Numbered from the stretch's first letter, positions 17,438 to 26,242 are shown. The stretch is DNA of 64,000 nt from Streptomyces scabiei 87.22 (GCF_000091305.1 NC_013929.1:4836001-4900000), one strand, 5' to 3'. Translations and numbers: made by a program. The notes: generated by a model from the letters alone, not told the origin.

Positions 17438-17803
17438 ATGACAGCAGACAACCACCTGGGCGATCGCCTGGACGACGACGACTACCCCGCGTACACGATG
17501 GGGCGGGCCGCAGCGATGCTCGGCACCACCCCGGCCTTCCTGCGCGCCCTCGGTGAGGCCCGGCTGATCACGCCGCTGCGCTCGGAGGGCGGACACCGCC
17601 GTTACTCGCGCTACCAGCTGCGCATCGCCGCGCGAGCGCGCGAACTCGTCGACCGCGGCACCCCGATCGATGCCGCCTGCCGCATCGTCATCCTCGAGGA
17701 CCAGCTGGAGGAGGCGCAGCGCCTCAACGCCGAGTACCGCCGCCGCGCCGGAAGCGAAGCGCCCGGCGGCCCGGTCTCCGGTGCGCTGCCCGGTGCCGGC
17801 TGA
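17438..17803 (+). CDS. MerR-type helix-turn-helix regulator
   Basis: This is a 121-residue DNA-binding protein. The N-terminal winged-helix is visible as YTMGRAAAMLGTTPAFLRALGEARLI followed by RSEGGHRRYSRYQLRIA, the usual MerR wing with a conserved HRRYS. The C-terminal part is a short helix (ILEDQLEEAQRLNAEYRR) that probably dimerises. There are no cysteines or effector domain, so it is unlikely to be a metal sensor. The gene stands alone behind a long leader with a strong hairpin, and converges on the deacetylase gene with only three bases between their stops. Confidence 0.85.
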   Translation: MTADNHLGDRLDDDDYPAYTMGRAAAMLGTTPAFLRALGEARLITPLRSEGGHRRYSRYQLRIAARARELVDRGTPIDAACRIVILEDQLEEAQRLNAEYRRRAGSEAPGGPVSGALPGAG

Positions 17804-17806
17804 CGT

Positions 17807-18523
17807 TCACGGCCGGTAGGCGGCGCGGTTGTGGTACGTGACCTTTCCACTGGGCAGCTTGGCCGGGGCGAAGAGCTGATCGACGGTCACGAAGTGGAAG
17901 CCGCGGTCCTCGAGGGCTCCGATGATGCCGGGCACGGCGTCGACCGTCGTCCGGTGGATGTCGTGCATGAGGACGATGTCACCGGGTCTGGTCTGCGCGT
18001 TGACGTACTTGATGAGCCGGGCGGAGTCGCGGTACTTCCAGTCGAGGGTGTCGACGCTCCAGTGCACCAGCGGCCGTCCGGCGGCCGAGCGGACCGCCGC
18101 GTTGTGAGCGCCGTACGGGGCGCGGAACGTGGTGGGCTTCATGCCGGTCGCCTGCTTGATCGCCGCGTCCGTACGGGACAGCTGTGACTTGATCTTGGTA
18201 GCGCTGAGCCTGGTCAGATCGGCGTGGTCCCAGCTGTGGTTGCCTATCTGGTGACCGGCGAGGGCCGCGGCCTTCATCGTCGAGGGGTTCCTCTGGACGT
18301 TCACGCCGACGGCGTAGAAGGTCGCCTTGACGTCCCTCTCCTTCAGCAGGCGCAGGAGTCGCTGGGTGTCGGCCACCGGACCGTCGTCGAAGGTGAGGGC
18401 GACGCACTTGACCTTGCGGCAGTCCACGGCGCGGGGTGCGGCCGAGGCGGATGTGGCGGTACCGACCAGTGTGGTGCCGCACAGGACTGTGGTGATGGCC
18501 GAGATGACGAGGCGTCGTTGCAT
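17807..18523 (-). CDS. secreted polysaccharide deacetylase (CE4/NodB)
   Basis: This secreted enzyme is predicted to remove N-acetyl groups from chitin, chitooligosaccharide or peptidoglycan. The 238-residue protein has a signal peptide cut near ASA-AP at about 29. All five CE4 motifs are seen: TFDDGP at 44-49, the metal-binding HSWDH at 96-100, RAPYG at 134-138, DTLDW at about 158-162 and LMHDIH at 185-190. The catalytic base aspartate and both metal histidines are present, so it should be active. The ATG at 18523 is preceded by GGAGGACCC. An upstream in-frame extension was rejected because it would bury the signal peptide. Confidence 0.93.
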   Translation of the reverse strand: MQRRLVISAITTVLCGTTLVGTATSASAAPRAVDCRKVKCVALTFDDGPVADTQRLLRLLKERDVKATFYAVGVNVQRNPSTMKAAALAGHQIGNHSWDHADLTRLSATKIKSQLSRTDAAIKQATGMKPTTFRAPYGAHNAAVRSAAGRPLVHWSVDTLDWKYRDSARLIKYVNAQTRPGDIVLMHDIHRTTVDAVPGIIGALEDRGFHFVTVDQLFAPAKLPSGKVTYHNRAAYRP

Positions 18524-18938
18524 CGGGTCCTCCGGTGGCGGTGAACTTCCCTTGCGAGCAGGGGACTTGCCTCGTAAGACGCATGTGACGCGGCCTTGGA
18601 TGTACATAAGAAACGGAAGGGGTCATACCGGAGCGAAACTGCCCGGGTGCACCCAGGCGTGACGTACCGCGCGTCGACGAATCACCCGGCGAACCCGGCG
18701 GGCACCCCTCTCACAGGACCCGTCGCCCGACCCCGCCCCGGAGCCGGGCACCCGGCACACGCCCCGGGACGCACCTCGCACCACCCCGCACCCCGCACCC
18801 CGCACCCCGCACCCGCATCGCACTGGACCGCACCGGACCGCATCGGACCGCACTGGACCCCGACCGCCGCGTGACTACGCTGGATGGAAGGCGCACATAG
18901 CGGGTTAGGATCGGGCAAATCTTCCTAAGGAACCGAAC
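18524..18938. other. intergenic region with short tandem repeats
   Basis: These 415 bases separate the divergent deacetylase and xylose-type transport genes. About 18776-18815 is a run of ccccgca heptamers, and 18821-18860 is four copies of a 10-base unit, ca(c/t)(c/t)ggaccg. No gene is credible here. The promoter of the transporter probably lies in the less GC-rich part around 18865-18925. Confidence 0.6.
18821..18860 (+). repeat. four 10-bp tandem repeats upstream of the sugar importer
   Basis: Four units of the form ca(c/t)(c/t)ggaccg follow a run of ccccgca heptamers. The arrangement upstream of a transport operon might affect promoter spacing, or may be simple slippage. Confidence 0.8.
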
Positions 18939-20063
18939 ATGGGTCTCGGTGTCGGCCGGTCGGCCGTGAAGCGAAGGTCCCTCAGTCGGACGGCAGCGGC
19001 GGCCGTGGTCGCCGTCGGCCTGGTCCTGACCGGGGCGTGCGGCGGGGACGAGGGCGGTGCGAGCGGGAGCGAAGGGGACGACCTCACCGTCGGTGTCCTG
19101 CTCCCGGGCGGCGGAGCCTCCCGCTTCGGGCAGTTCGACAGACCGCTGATCGAGAAGAGGCTCAAGGAGCTGTGCCCGGGCTGCCCGGCGGCCACCGTCG
19201 CCGCCACGGCGGAACCGGCGGTCCAGCGGCAGCAGCTCGACGCCATGATCACCCGGGGGGTCGACGTGCTGATCGTCGCCGCGGTCGACCCCAAGGCCCT
19301 GCGCTCCTCGGTCGAGGCCGCGGACCGGGCCGGCATCCCGGTCGTCGCCTACGACCGGCTCGCCCAGGGCCCCATCTCCGGCTACGTCACCTTCGACGGG
19401 GAGACCGTCGGCAGGCTCCAGGGCGAGGCCCTCCTCAAGGCCATGGGCCCCGAGGCGGACGGCGGTCAGATCGTCATGATGAACGGCGCCACCACCGACC
19501 CCAACGCCGGCTGGTACAAGCGCGGCGCCCTCTCCGTCCTGGAGGGCAAGGTGAAGATCGGCAAGTCGTACGACACCGTCGGATGGCGTCCGGAGAACGC
19601 CTACGTGAACATGAGCGGCGCCATCTCCGCCCTCGGCGCGAACGCCATCGACGGTGTCCTGGCCGCCAACGACAGCCTCGCCGGCGCCGTGGTCTCCGCC
19701 TTCGGCGCCAGCGGGGTCCGGCCGCCACCGCCCGTCACCGGACAGGACGCCGACCTCGCGGCCGTGCGGCGCATCGTCGCGGGGGACCAGTACATGACCG
19801 TCTACAAGCCGTTCGAGCCGGCGGCCGACGCCGCCGCCGAGATGGCGGTCGCGCTGGGGCGCGGCGAGAGCGTCGACCGCATCGCCACCGGAACCGTGGA
19901 CAGCCCCACCGACCAGGACATCCCCGCGGTCCTGCTCCCGTCGGTCCCGGTGACGGCCGGGAACATCGAGGAGACTCTGGTCAAGGACGGTATGTACACC
20001 ATCGCCCAGATCTGCACCCCGAAGCTCCGGTCCGCCTGCGAGAAGGCCGGACTCAGCCCGTGA
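18939..20063 (+). CDS. xylose-type sugar-binding lipoprotein
   Basis: This is the binding component of a pentose-type ABC importer. The 374-residue product has a basic n-region and a signal peptide with the lipobox LTGAC. It continues DLTVGVLLPGGGASRFGQFD, ITRGVDVLIVAAVDPKAL, GIPVVAYDRLAQG, then NDSLAGAVVSAF and PPVTGQDADLAAVRRIVAGDQYMTV in its second half, an order typical of XylF-like proteins. It leads an operon with an ATPase (23 bases downstream) and a permease. The exact sugar cannot be read from sequence alone; D-xylose is the family default. Confidence 0.9.
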   Translation: MGLGVGRSAVKRRSLSRTAAAAVVAVGLVLTGACGGDEGGASGSEGDDLTVGVLLPGGGASRFGQFDRPLIEKRLKELCPGCPAATVAATAEPAVQRQQLDAMITRGVDVLIVAAVDPKALRSSVEAADRAGIPVVAYDRLAQGPISGYVTFDGETVGRLQGEALLKAMGPEADGGQIVMMNGATTDPNAGWYKRGALSVLEGKVKIGKSYDTVGWRPENAYVNMSGAISALGANAIDGVLAANDSLAGAVVSAFGASGVRPPPPVTGQDADLAAVRRIVAGDQYMTVYKPFEPAADAAAEMAVALGRGESVDRIATGTVDSPTDQDIPAVLLPSVPVTAGNIEETLVKDGMYTIAQICTPKLRSACEKAGLSP

Positions 20064-20085
20064 GCCGCATCCAGGAGGTGGCCCG

Positions 20086-20862
20086 GTGGTTCAGCCCTTG
20101 CTGGCCCTGCGTGGCGTGTCCAAGCGCTTCGCCGCCGTCCAGGCGCTGGTGGACGTCGAGCTGGAGATCAGGGCCGGGGAGGTGGTCGCCCTGGTGGGCG
20201 ACAACGCGGCCGGGAAGTCCACCCTGGTCAAGGTGATCTCCGGGGTCGGGCCCGCCGACAAGGGCGTCATCGAGTGGGAGGGCACCGCCGTCCAGATCCG
20301 CCGCCCCCAGGACGCCCAGCTCCTCGGCATCGCGGCCGTCTACCAGGACCTGGCGATGTGCGGAAACCTCGACGTCGTCGGCAACCTCTTCCTCGGCCGG
20401 GAGATCCACCGGTACGGCGTCCTCGACGAGGTGGAGATGGAGCGCAGGACCCGTGAGCTGCTGCGCACCCTCTCCATCCGCATCCCCGATGTGCGGGTGC
20501 CGCTCGCCACGCTGTCCGGGGGACAGCGCCAGGTCGTCGCGATCACCCGCTCGTTCGTCAGCGCGCCCCGTCTGCTGCTGCTCGACGAACCCACCGCCTC
20601 CCTGGGTCTGGAACAGACCAACCAGCTCCTCGACCTCATCGAGGAACTGCGCGACCGGGGCACCGGAGTGCTCCTCATCAGCCACAACATGGGGGACATC
20701 AAGGCCGTCGCCGACCGGATCGCCGTCCTGCGCCTCGGCCGCAACAACGGGCTGTTCAACGTGAGCACGACCTCCCAGGAGCAGATCATCTCCTCCATCA
20801 CCGGCGCGGTGGACAACACCGCCGACCATCGGAGCACCGGCCCGGAGGAGACATGGCCGTGA
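20086..20862 (+). CDS. sugar ABC transporter ATP-binding protein, single ABC domain
   Basis: This is the ATPase of the xylose-type importer. The 258-residue protein has Walker A GDNAAGKST at 38-46, signature LSGGQ at 143-147, Walker B LLLLDEP at 163-169 and the switch histidine in LLISHN near 200. Sugar importers of the RbsA/XylG/MglA class usually fuse two ABC domains of about 500 residues; this one has a single domain, so it should work as a homodimer. The GTG start follows CCAGGAGG. Its end overlaps the permease start by ten bases. Confidence 0.92.
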   Translation: MVQPLLALRGVSKRFAAVQALVDVELEIRAGEVVALVGDNAAGKSTLVKVISGVGPADKGVIEWEGTAVQIRRPQDAQLLGIAAVYQDLAMCGNLDVVGNLFLGREIHRYGVLDEVEMERRTRELLRTLSIRIPDVRVPLATLSGGQRQVVAITRSFVSAPRLLLLDEPTASLGLEQTNQLLDLIEELRDRGTGVLLISHNMGDIKAVADRIAVLRLGRNNGLFNVSTTSQEQIISSITGAVDNTADHRSTGPEETWP

Positions 20863-22115
20863 GGGGGAGCGGCCGGGAGGACGGCGGGGAGACGAAGGAC
20901 CGGCAGGAGAGCGGGCGCCGGTGGTACGGCGACCGCCCCCGCGCATACGCCCGTGCCGTGCGCCACCGGGTGCACGCGGGCGGGCTGGGTCCGGTGCCGG
21001 CCCTGCTCGCGCTCGCCGTGACCTGGACCGTCTTCCAGAGCCTCAACGAGAACTTCCTCTCGCCGCGCAACCTGTCCGTCCTCAGCGTGGAGATCGTCGG
21101 CACCGGCATGGTCGCCGTCGGCGTCGTCTTCGTGCTGCTGATCGGCGAACTCGATCTCTCGGTGGGCTCCCTGGCCGGGCTCTCCGGTGCCATGTTCGCG
21201 GCGCTGAACGTGAACCACGGCATGCCGGAAGGGCTCGCCGTGCTCGTCGCGGTGGGCTGCGGGGCCGCGGCCGGGGCCCTCCACGGGTTCGTGTTCACCC
21301 GGATCGGCGTGCCCGCGTTCGTGGTCACCCTGGCGGGCCTGCTGGCCTGGAACGGCCTGATGCTCTACCTGCTGGGACCGGAGAGCTCCATCAGCTTCAG
21401 CGACGACGGGCTGGTCGCCGAGCTGACCACCCGGTCCTTCGGCTCCCCGGCCGTCACCTACGGACTGGCGGCGCTCGGCCCGGCCGCGTACCTCCTGCTG
21501 TGCCGGCGCGACCGCCGGCGCCGTGCCGCCGCCGGGATGCCCTGCCGGGCGAAGGGCGAGATCTGGTTGCGTACGGCACTGCTCGCGGCGGTCGCGTTCG
21601 CCACGGTCTTCGTCCTGGACCGGTTCGAGGGGCTGCCGCTCGCGCTGCTGATCTTCCTCGCCGTCGTCGTCGCCTCGGACCTCCTGCTGCGCCGCACGGT
21701 GTACGGCCGGCAGGTCCTCGCGCTGGGCAGCGGTGTGGAGGCGGCACGGCGGTCCGGCGTCGACGTCTCGCGGGTACGGATCTCGGTGTTCCTGATCTCG
21801 GGGACCCTGGCGGCGGTCGGCGGTCTGTTCGTCGCCTCCCGGCTCACCTCGGCGACCCAGGTCCCGGGCTCCGGCATGCTGCTGATCAACGCCATCGCCG
21901 CCGCCGTCATCGGGGGCACCAGTCTGTTCGGGGGGCGCGGCTCGACCTGGTCGGCGCTGCTGGGGGTGCTCATCATCCAGTCGATCGCCTCGGGCATGGC
22001 CCTGCTGGGGGTCCAGCCGGCGGTCCAGTTCATGATCACCGGCGGGGTGCTGCTCATCGCGGTGGTCTTCGACTCCCTGGCCCGCCGCGCGGCGGAGTCA
22101 CGGGGGCGGGCCTGA
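20853..22115 (+). CDS. sugar ABC transporter permease, XylH-like
   Basis: This is the membrane component of the xylose-type importer. The 420-residue protein has a charged cytoplasmic tail, then about ten hydrophobic helices. Diagnostic parts are VFVLLIGELDLSVGSLAGLSGAM, which is the family signature in the third helix region, and RTVYGRQVLALGSGVEAARRSGVDV, the loop contacting the ATPase. INAIAAAVIGGTSLFGGRGS near the end is also typical. An arginine-rich loop of about 20 residues in the middle (CRRDRRRRAAAG) is a common feature of the longer XylH subgroup. The start overlaps the ATPase gene, so expression is coupled. Confidence 0.92.
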   Translation: MAVRGSGREDGGETKDRQESGRRWYGDRPRAYARAVRHRVHAGGLGPVPALLALAVTWTVFQSLNENFLSPRNLSVLSVEIVGTGMVAVGVVFVLLIGELDLSVGSLAGLSGAMFAALNVNHGMPEGLAVLVAVGCGAAAGALHGFVFTRIGVPAFVVTLAGLLAWNGLMLYLLGPESSISFSDDGLVAELTTRSFGSPAVTYGLAALGPAAYLLLCRRDRRRRAAAGMPCRAKGEIWLRTALLAAVAFATVFVLDRFEGLPLALLIFLAVVVASDLLLRRTVYGRQVLALGSGVEAARRSGVDVSRVRISVFLISGTLAAVGGLFVASRLTSATQVPGSGMLLINAIAAAVIGGTSLFGGRGSTWSALLGVLIIQSIASGMALLGVQPAVQFMITGGVLLIAVVFDSLARRAAESRGRA

Positions 22116-22191
22116 GGGCACCCGGGGCGGTCGGCCGCGAGGCGGCCCGGCGCCGGAGCGGAAGCGGCCCCCGCCGGGACCGGTGACCAGG

Positions 22192-22275
22192 CAGCCGGGT
22201 CGTCGGGCGGTCAGCCCGGTCGTCGGGCGGTCAGCCGGCCGTCGGGTGGTCAGCCGGCCGTCGGGTCGTCAGCCG
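22192..22275 (+). repeat. about 19-bp imperfect tandem repeats at the end of the TetR gene
   Basis: Four to five units of the type ccggccgtcgggtcgtcag follow one another, with variations. The last unit overlaps the stop codon of the minus-strand TetR gene. The array lies between convergent gene ends and may be a slippage product. Confidence 0.75.
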
Positions 22276-22877
22276 GCCGTGGCCGTCCCGTCCATCCGCA
22301 GGACCAGGCGCAGGGTCTCGGTCAGGACGGCGGTGGGGACCGTCGGGTCGGCGACCCGCTGGACACCGAGCCCGATACCCAGGCTGAGCAGGGCCGCCGC
22401 GGCCCGGTCCGCGGGCATCGCCGGAGCGACGCCCAGCTCCGCGGCGAGCGCGTCGAGCAGCCCGGCGAGCGCCTCGCGGACCACGCCGACCCGCGCGGTG
22501 ATCTCGTCACGCAGTTCGGCGTCGTGCCGGGCGCTGGTGAGGAACTCGACCTCCAGCGTCGTCCACGCCTCGTCGCCGATGTGCGCCTCGGCCCACCCGG
22601 CGAAGGCCGCCAGGCGCTCGTCGATCCCGGCCCCGCCCAGGACGGCGTCCGTGAGCAGCGCCAGCTGCTCGGCCCGGATGTCGTCGAGGGCGGCGAGGCA
22701 CAGATGGCCCTTGCCGCGGAAGTTGGAGTAGACGGCTCCCTTGGAGTACCCGGCCGTCTCCGCGACGTCGCTGAGCGAGGTGGCGGCGTAGCCGTGGGAG
22801 AGGAACAGCTGCCGCGCGGTGGCGACCAGCCGCTCCCGCGTGCGTTCCTGGCTCTCGACGCGGCTGAGGCGGGCCAT
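22269..22877 (-). CDS. TetR-family transcriptional regulator
   Basis: This is a 202-residue dimeric repressor. The N-terminal helix-turn-helix is clear: RERLVATARQLFLSHGYAATSLSDVAETAGYSKGAVYSNFRGKGHL, with the family's YSNF recognition segment. The C-terminal 130 residues are helical and would bind an unknown ligand. It is divergent from the patatin/monooxygenase pair, and a 19-bp palindrome covers the -10 of that promoter, so it probably represses these two genes and perhaps itself. The inducer might be the hydrophobic ketone or lipid that those enzymes act on. MARLSRVESQERTRERL was chosen as start. Confidence 0.92.
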   Translation of the reverse strand: MARLSRVESQERTRERLVATARQLFLSHGYAATSLSDVAETAGYSKGAVYSNFRGKGHLCLAALDDIRAEQLALLTDAVLGGAGIDERLAAFAGWAEAHIGDEAWTTLEVEFLTSARHDAELRDEITARVGVVREALAGLLDALAAELGVAPAMPADRAAAALLSLGIGLGVQRVADPTVPTAVLTETLRLVLRMDGTATAG

Positions 22878-22980
22878 GTCTCGCTCCCTCTCCCGTCCTG
22901 CGCGGTTCTCGGGTACCGGCGCGGTCGCGCCCTCTCCCGGCACCCGGATCCTATCTCCGGCACGGGCTGTCCACCGCTTT

Positions 22981-22999
22981 CGGATACCGCTAGTATCCG
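22981..22999 (+). promoter_or_regulatory. TetR-type operator over the patatin promoter
   Basis: The palindrome CGGATAC-cgcta-GTATCCG has perfect seven-base arms. It contains TAGTAT (22991-22996), a good -10 hexamer for the plus-strand genes 40 bases downstream. A related half-site, cggtatcccg, follows nearby. The layout is typical of a divergent TetR repressor. Confidence 0.75.
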
Positions 23000-23036
23000 G
23001 ATCTCGTCGGTATCCCGAATGGGCGGAGAGACCTCA

Positions 23037-24062
23037 GTGACCGCGACGAGCACACGAACGACCCCGGCCCGGACGACCCCCTCCCGGGGCCTGGTGCTGG
23101 GCTGTGGAGGAACACTCGGAGCGGCCTGGACGACGGCCGCCCTGCACTCGCTCCAGCGGGCCACGGGCTGGGACCCGCGGGACGCCGACGTCCTGGTGGG
23201 GACCTCCGCCGGGGCCGAGGTGGCCGCACTGCTCGGCGCCGGTGTCGGCGTGGAGGAGCTGCTGGCCGCGCAACTGGGCCTGGAAGGCGCCCGCCCGGAA
23301 CTCCTCCGGCACGTCGCCGCCCCGCCCGCCGCGCTGCCGCCCCGGCCCGCGGCCTTCCTCGGCTCGCCCCGCCTGGCCCGCCGCGCGCTGGGCCGCACCG
23401 CTCCCGTCCTGGCCGGGCTGTCCGGCCTGCTGCCCCACGGCCGCGGCGACGACCGCCGGCTGGTGACCCTCGCGGACGCGCTGACGCCGCCCGGCCGATG
23501 GGTGCGGCATCCGGCGACCTGGCTGGTGGCCACCGACTTCGACACCGGCCGCCGTACCGTCTTCGGTCACCCCGACACCCCGCCGGCCGCGCTGCGGGAC
23601 GCGCTCCGGGCGTCCTGGGCGGTACCGGGCTGGTACCGGCCCGTCACCATCGGGGGCCGGCGGTACGCCGACGGCGGCATCCTCTCCACCGCCTCCGCCG
23701 ACCTGCTGGTCCCGAACGGACTCGACGAGGTGTACGTCGTCGCGCCGATGAGTTCGCGCTCCCCCGGACCGCGCCGGGGGCTCGGCCGGGCGGAGGCGCT
23801 GCTGCGCCGGGTCATGACCCGCACGCTCGACGCGGAGTGCGCCGCGCTGCGGGCGGCGGGCACCCGGGTCGTCCGCATCGAACCCGGCGCCGCCGACCTG
23901 GAGGTGATGGGCGGCAACTTCATGGACCCCCGCCGCCGCCCGGCGGTCCTGGAGACCGCCCTGCGCACCACCCGCGCCCTCGTCCGTTCCGCCGTGGGCC
24001 CCGCCGAAGCGACCGACGCGACCGACGCCACCGACGCCCTCCCCGCCCGGACAGGAGCCTGA
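23037..24062 (+). CDS. patatin-like phospholipase/lipid acyl hydrolase
   Basis: This is a predicted cytoplasmic serine lipid hydrolase of 341 residues. The oxyanion-hole glycine loop GCGGTLG is at 22-28, the nucleophile motif GTSAG at 55-59 (serine 57) and the DGG aspartate in RRYADGGIL near the middle; together these form the Ser-Asp dyad of the patatin family. The GTG at 23037 follows GGAG at a normal distance; an in-frame ATG at 23019 is an alternative adding six residues. Its stop lies one base from the ATG of the monooxygenase, so they form a two-gene operon. Confidence 0.9.
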   Translation: MTATSTRTTPARTTPSRGLVLGCGGTLGAAWTTAALHSLQRATGWDPRDADVLVGTSAGAEVAALLGAGVGVEELLAAQLGLEGARPELLRHVAAPPAALPPRPAAFLGSPRLARRALGRTAPVLAGLSGLLPHGRGDDRRLVTLADALTPPGRWVRHPATWLVATDFDTGRRTVFGHPDTPPAALRDALRASWAVPGWYRPVTIGGRRYADGGILSTASADLLVPNGLDEVYVVAPMSSRSPGPRRGLGRAEALLRRVMTRTLDAECAALRAAGTRVVRIEPGAADLEVMGGNFMDPRRRPAVLETALRTTRALVRSAVGPAEATDATDATDALPARTGA

Positions 24063-24063
24063 G

Positions 24064-25632
24064 ATGCCCCGGCCCGAAACCCCCGACAGCCCCGGCACCC
24101 CCGACGCCACCGGCAGCCCGGCCGCCGCCGTCACCCGCGAGACCCGTCACGTCGAGGCGCTGGTCATCGGCAGCGGAATCTCCGGCATCGGCGCGGCGAT
24201 CAGACTGCGCGAGGCGGGCGTCCGCGACCTGGTGATCGTCGAGAAGGCGGACGACCTCGGCGGCACCTGGCGCGACAACACCTACCCGGGCTGCGCCTGC
24301 GACGTGCCCTCCGCCCTGTACTCGTACTCCTTCGCGCCCAACCCCGAGTGGACGCGGGCCTTCGCGGGCCAGCCCGAGATCCGGGCCTACCTCCGCGACA
24401 CGGCGGACGCGTACGGGGTCACCCCGCTCATCCGCTACGGCACCGAGGTCACCCGGGCCCAGTGGAACCGGGCCGACGCCCGCTGGCACGTCGAGACCAG
24501 CCGTGACCGCTACACCGCCCGGTTCCTGATAGCCGCGGCCGGGCCCTGGCACGAGCCCCGGCTCCCCGACCTGCCCGGCCTCGACGGCTTCCCCGGCGAG
24601 GTCTTCCACTCCTCGCGCTGGCGCCACGACCACGACCTCACCGGCGCCCGGGTGGCCGTCGTCGGCAGCGGCGCCTCGGCCGTGCAGTTCGTGCCCGAGA
24701 TCCAGCCCCGCGTCGAGCGGCTGCACCTGTTCCAGCGCACCGCCCAGTGGGTGCTGCCCAAGCCCGACCACCCGGTGCCGCGCGCCGAACGATGGCTGCT
24801 GCGCAACCTCCCCGCGGCCGGGCGGGCCCTGCGCCGGGCCGAGTACACGGCGCTGGAGACCCTCGGCGTCGGCTTCCGCCACCCGGCCCTCCTGCGGGCC
24901 GTGCAGAAGGTCGGCACGCTCCATCTGCGGGCCACCGTCAAGGACCCGGCACTGCGGCGGGCCCTGACCCCCGACTACACGCTGGGCTGCAAACGGCTGC
25001 TGTTCTCCAACACCTATTACCAGGCGCTGACCAGGCCCAACGTCACCGTGCACGCCACGGCCGTCCGGGCCGTCGAGGGCCGCCGGATCGTCGGCGCTGA
25101 CGGCAGCCGTGCGGAGGTCGACACGATCATCCTCGGCACCGGCTTCCACATCCTCGACATGCCCATCGCCCACCGCGTGTTCGACGCGGACGGGGCCGCC
25201 CTCGACGACCACTGGAAGGGCAGCCCGGACGCCTATCTCGGCACCACCGTCACCGGCTTCCCCAACGCGTTCGTCCTCCTCGGCCCGCACCTCGGCACCG
25301 GCCACTCCTCCGCCTACGCCGTCCTCGAAGCCCAGCTCGACCATGTGGCGGGCGCGGTGCGCCACTTCCGCTCGGCGGGCCTGACCAGCATGGACGTGCG
25401 CCCCGAGGTGCAGGCCGCCTTCAACGCCGAGGTGCGGCAGGCGCTGCCGTCCACCGTCTACAACGCGGGCGGCTGCTCCAGCTACTACCTCGACGACAAC
25501 GGCGTCAACAGCTTCAGCTGGCCCTGGTCCACGGGCCGGATGCGGCGGCGGCTGGCCCGGTTCGACCCCGAGGCCTACGTCGTGACCGGCGCCGGCGCCG
25601 GCGCCGACACCGGCACCGGCACCGGCGGCTGA
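24064..25632 (+). CDS. flavin-dependent monooxygenase, Baeyer-Villiger type
   Basis: This FAD/NADPH enzyme probably inserts oxygen into ketones or oxidises a soft nucleophile. The 522-residue protein has the FAD-binding GSGISGIG at 36-43, the conserved GGTWRDNTYPGCACDVPS block at 66-83, the Baeyer-Villiger fingerprint FPGEVFHSSRW at 176-186 (F-x-G-x3-H-x3-W) and a second nucleotide motif GSGASA at 201-206. All fingerprint residues are present. The last fifteen residues are a Gly/Ala/Thr low-complexity tail that overlaps the end of the convergent downstream gene by 58 bases. An esterase-like partner beside it is common, since lactones or esters are the usual products. Confidence 0.93.
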   Translation: MPRPETPDSPGTPDATGSPAAAVTRETRHVEALVIGSGISGIGAAIRLREAGVRDLVIVEKADDLGGTWRDNTYPGCACDVPSALYSYSFAPNPEWTRAFAGQPEIRAYLRDTADAYGVTPLIRYGTEVTRAQWNRADARWHVETSRDRYTARFLIAAAGPWHEPRLPDLPGLDGFPGEVFHSSRWRHDHDLTGARVAVVGSGASAVQFVPEIQPRVERLHLFQRTAQWVLPKPDHPVPRAERWLLRNLPAAGRALRRAEYTALETLGVGFRHPALLRAVQKVGTLHLRATVKDPALRRALTPDYTLGCKRLLFSNTYYQALTRPNVTVHATAVRAVEGRRIVGADGSRAEVDTIILGTGFHILDMPIAHRVFDADGAALDDHWKGSPDAYLGTTVTGFPNAFVLLGPHLGTGHSSAYAVLEAQLDHVAGAVRHFRSAGLTSMDVRPEVQAAFNAEVRQALPSTVYNAGGCSSYYLDDNGVNSFSWPWSTGRMRRRLARFDPEAYVVTGAGAGADTGTGTGG

Positions 25633-26018
25633 GGCTGCGACCACAGGGCCGCGACCAGGAAGGAGAGGCCGGTGGTGACGGCGGCGGTCCCCACCGTCAC
25701 CATCATCACGCCGATGAAGAAGAGACCGCTGGCGTCGTCCGACCAGTCGTAGAAGGAGGCCACGGCCAGACCGGCCGTGGTGCCGACGACGGCGCCCGCG
25801 ATGTGCCGCCGGGACGCCGCCCAGACCACCGGGACCAGCAGCGTCAGCACCAGGCCGATCACCTGCCACGCCTCGTACGGGCCGGTCGACGTGCCGTCGG
25901 GGTGCACATCGAGCCGCTGGTCCCAGCCGAGCCAGGCGGCCCACATCGTCAGGGCGGCCACGGCCGTCACCGCGGCCGGCAGCAGGGGGGAAACGGATCT
26001 CAGGAGTCGCTGGTTCAT
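25575..26018 (-). CDS. small membrane protein of four helices
   Basis: The 147-residue product has four hydrophobic helices, starting with LLPAAVTAVAALTMWAAWLG, and ends in a Pro/Val/Ala-rich tail. It resembles uncharacterised membrane proteins of actinobacteria, but I recognise no named family. The start is the ATG at 26018. Its 3' end overlaps the monooxygenase gene by 58 bases tail to tail, so one of the two C-termini may be an extension formed by stop-codon loss. Confidence 0.75.
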   Translation of the reverse strand: MNQRLLRSVSPLLPAAVTAVAALTMWAAWLGWDQRLDVHPDGTSTGPYEAWQVIGLVLTLLVPVVWAASRRHIAGAVVGTTAGLAVASFYDWSDDASGLFFIGVMMVTVGTAAVTTGLSFLVAALWSQPQPPVPVPVSAPAPAPVTT

Positions 26019-26242
26019 GCCCCCAGCCTCCCGGCGCGCCCCTCGGCCGGACAGAGCACACGTACTCATCCGCACCCGAGTACCTGAGCGGACGGAGGCC
26101 GGGCGGGGGCCGCACCGGAGGCCGGGCGGAGTCTGCCCCCTAAGCGGGTGAAGCCTGGGCCCCGGCCCGTGGCGCGGGGCATGGATGAAGCCCCCGGCCG
26201 TATCCGGCCGAGTCGGCGGACACGACGCGCTGGAGTGGAGCG

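Noticed and set aside
18776..18860. Origin-type iterons
   Set aside because: The repeats are simple C/A-rich slippage arrays with no replication gene nearby.
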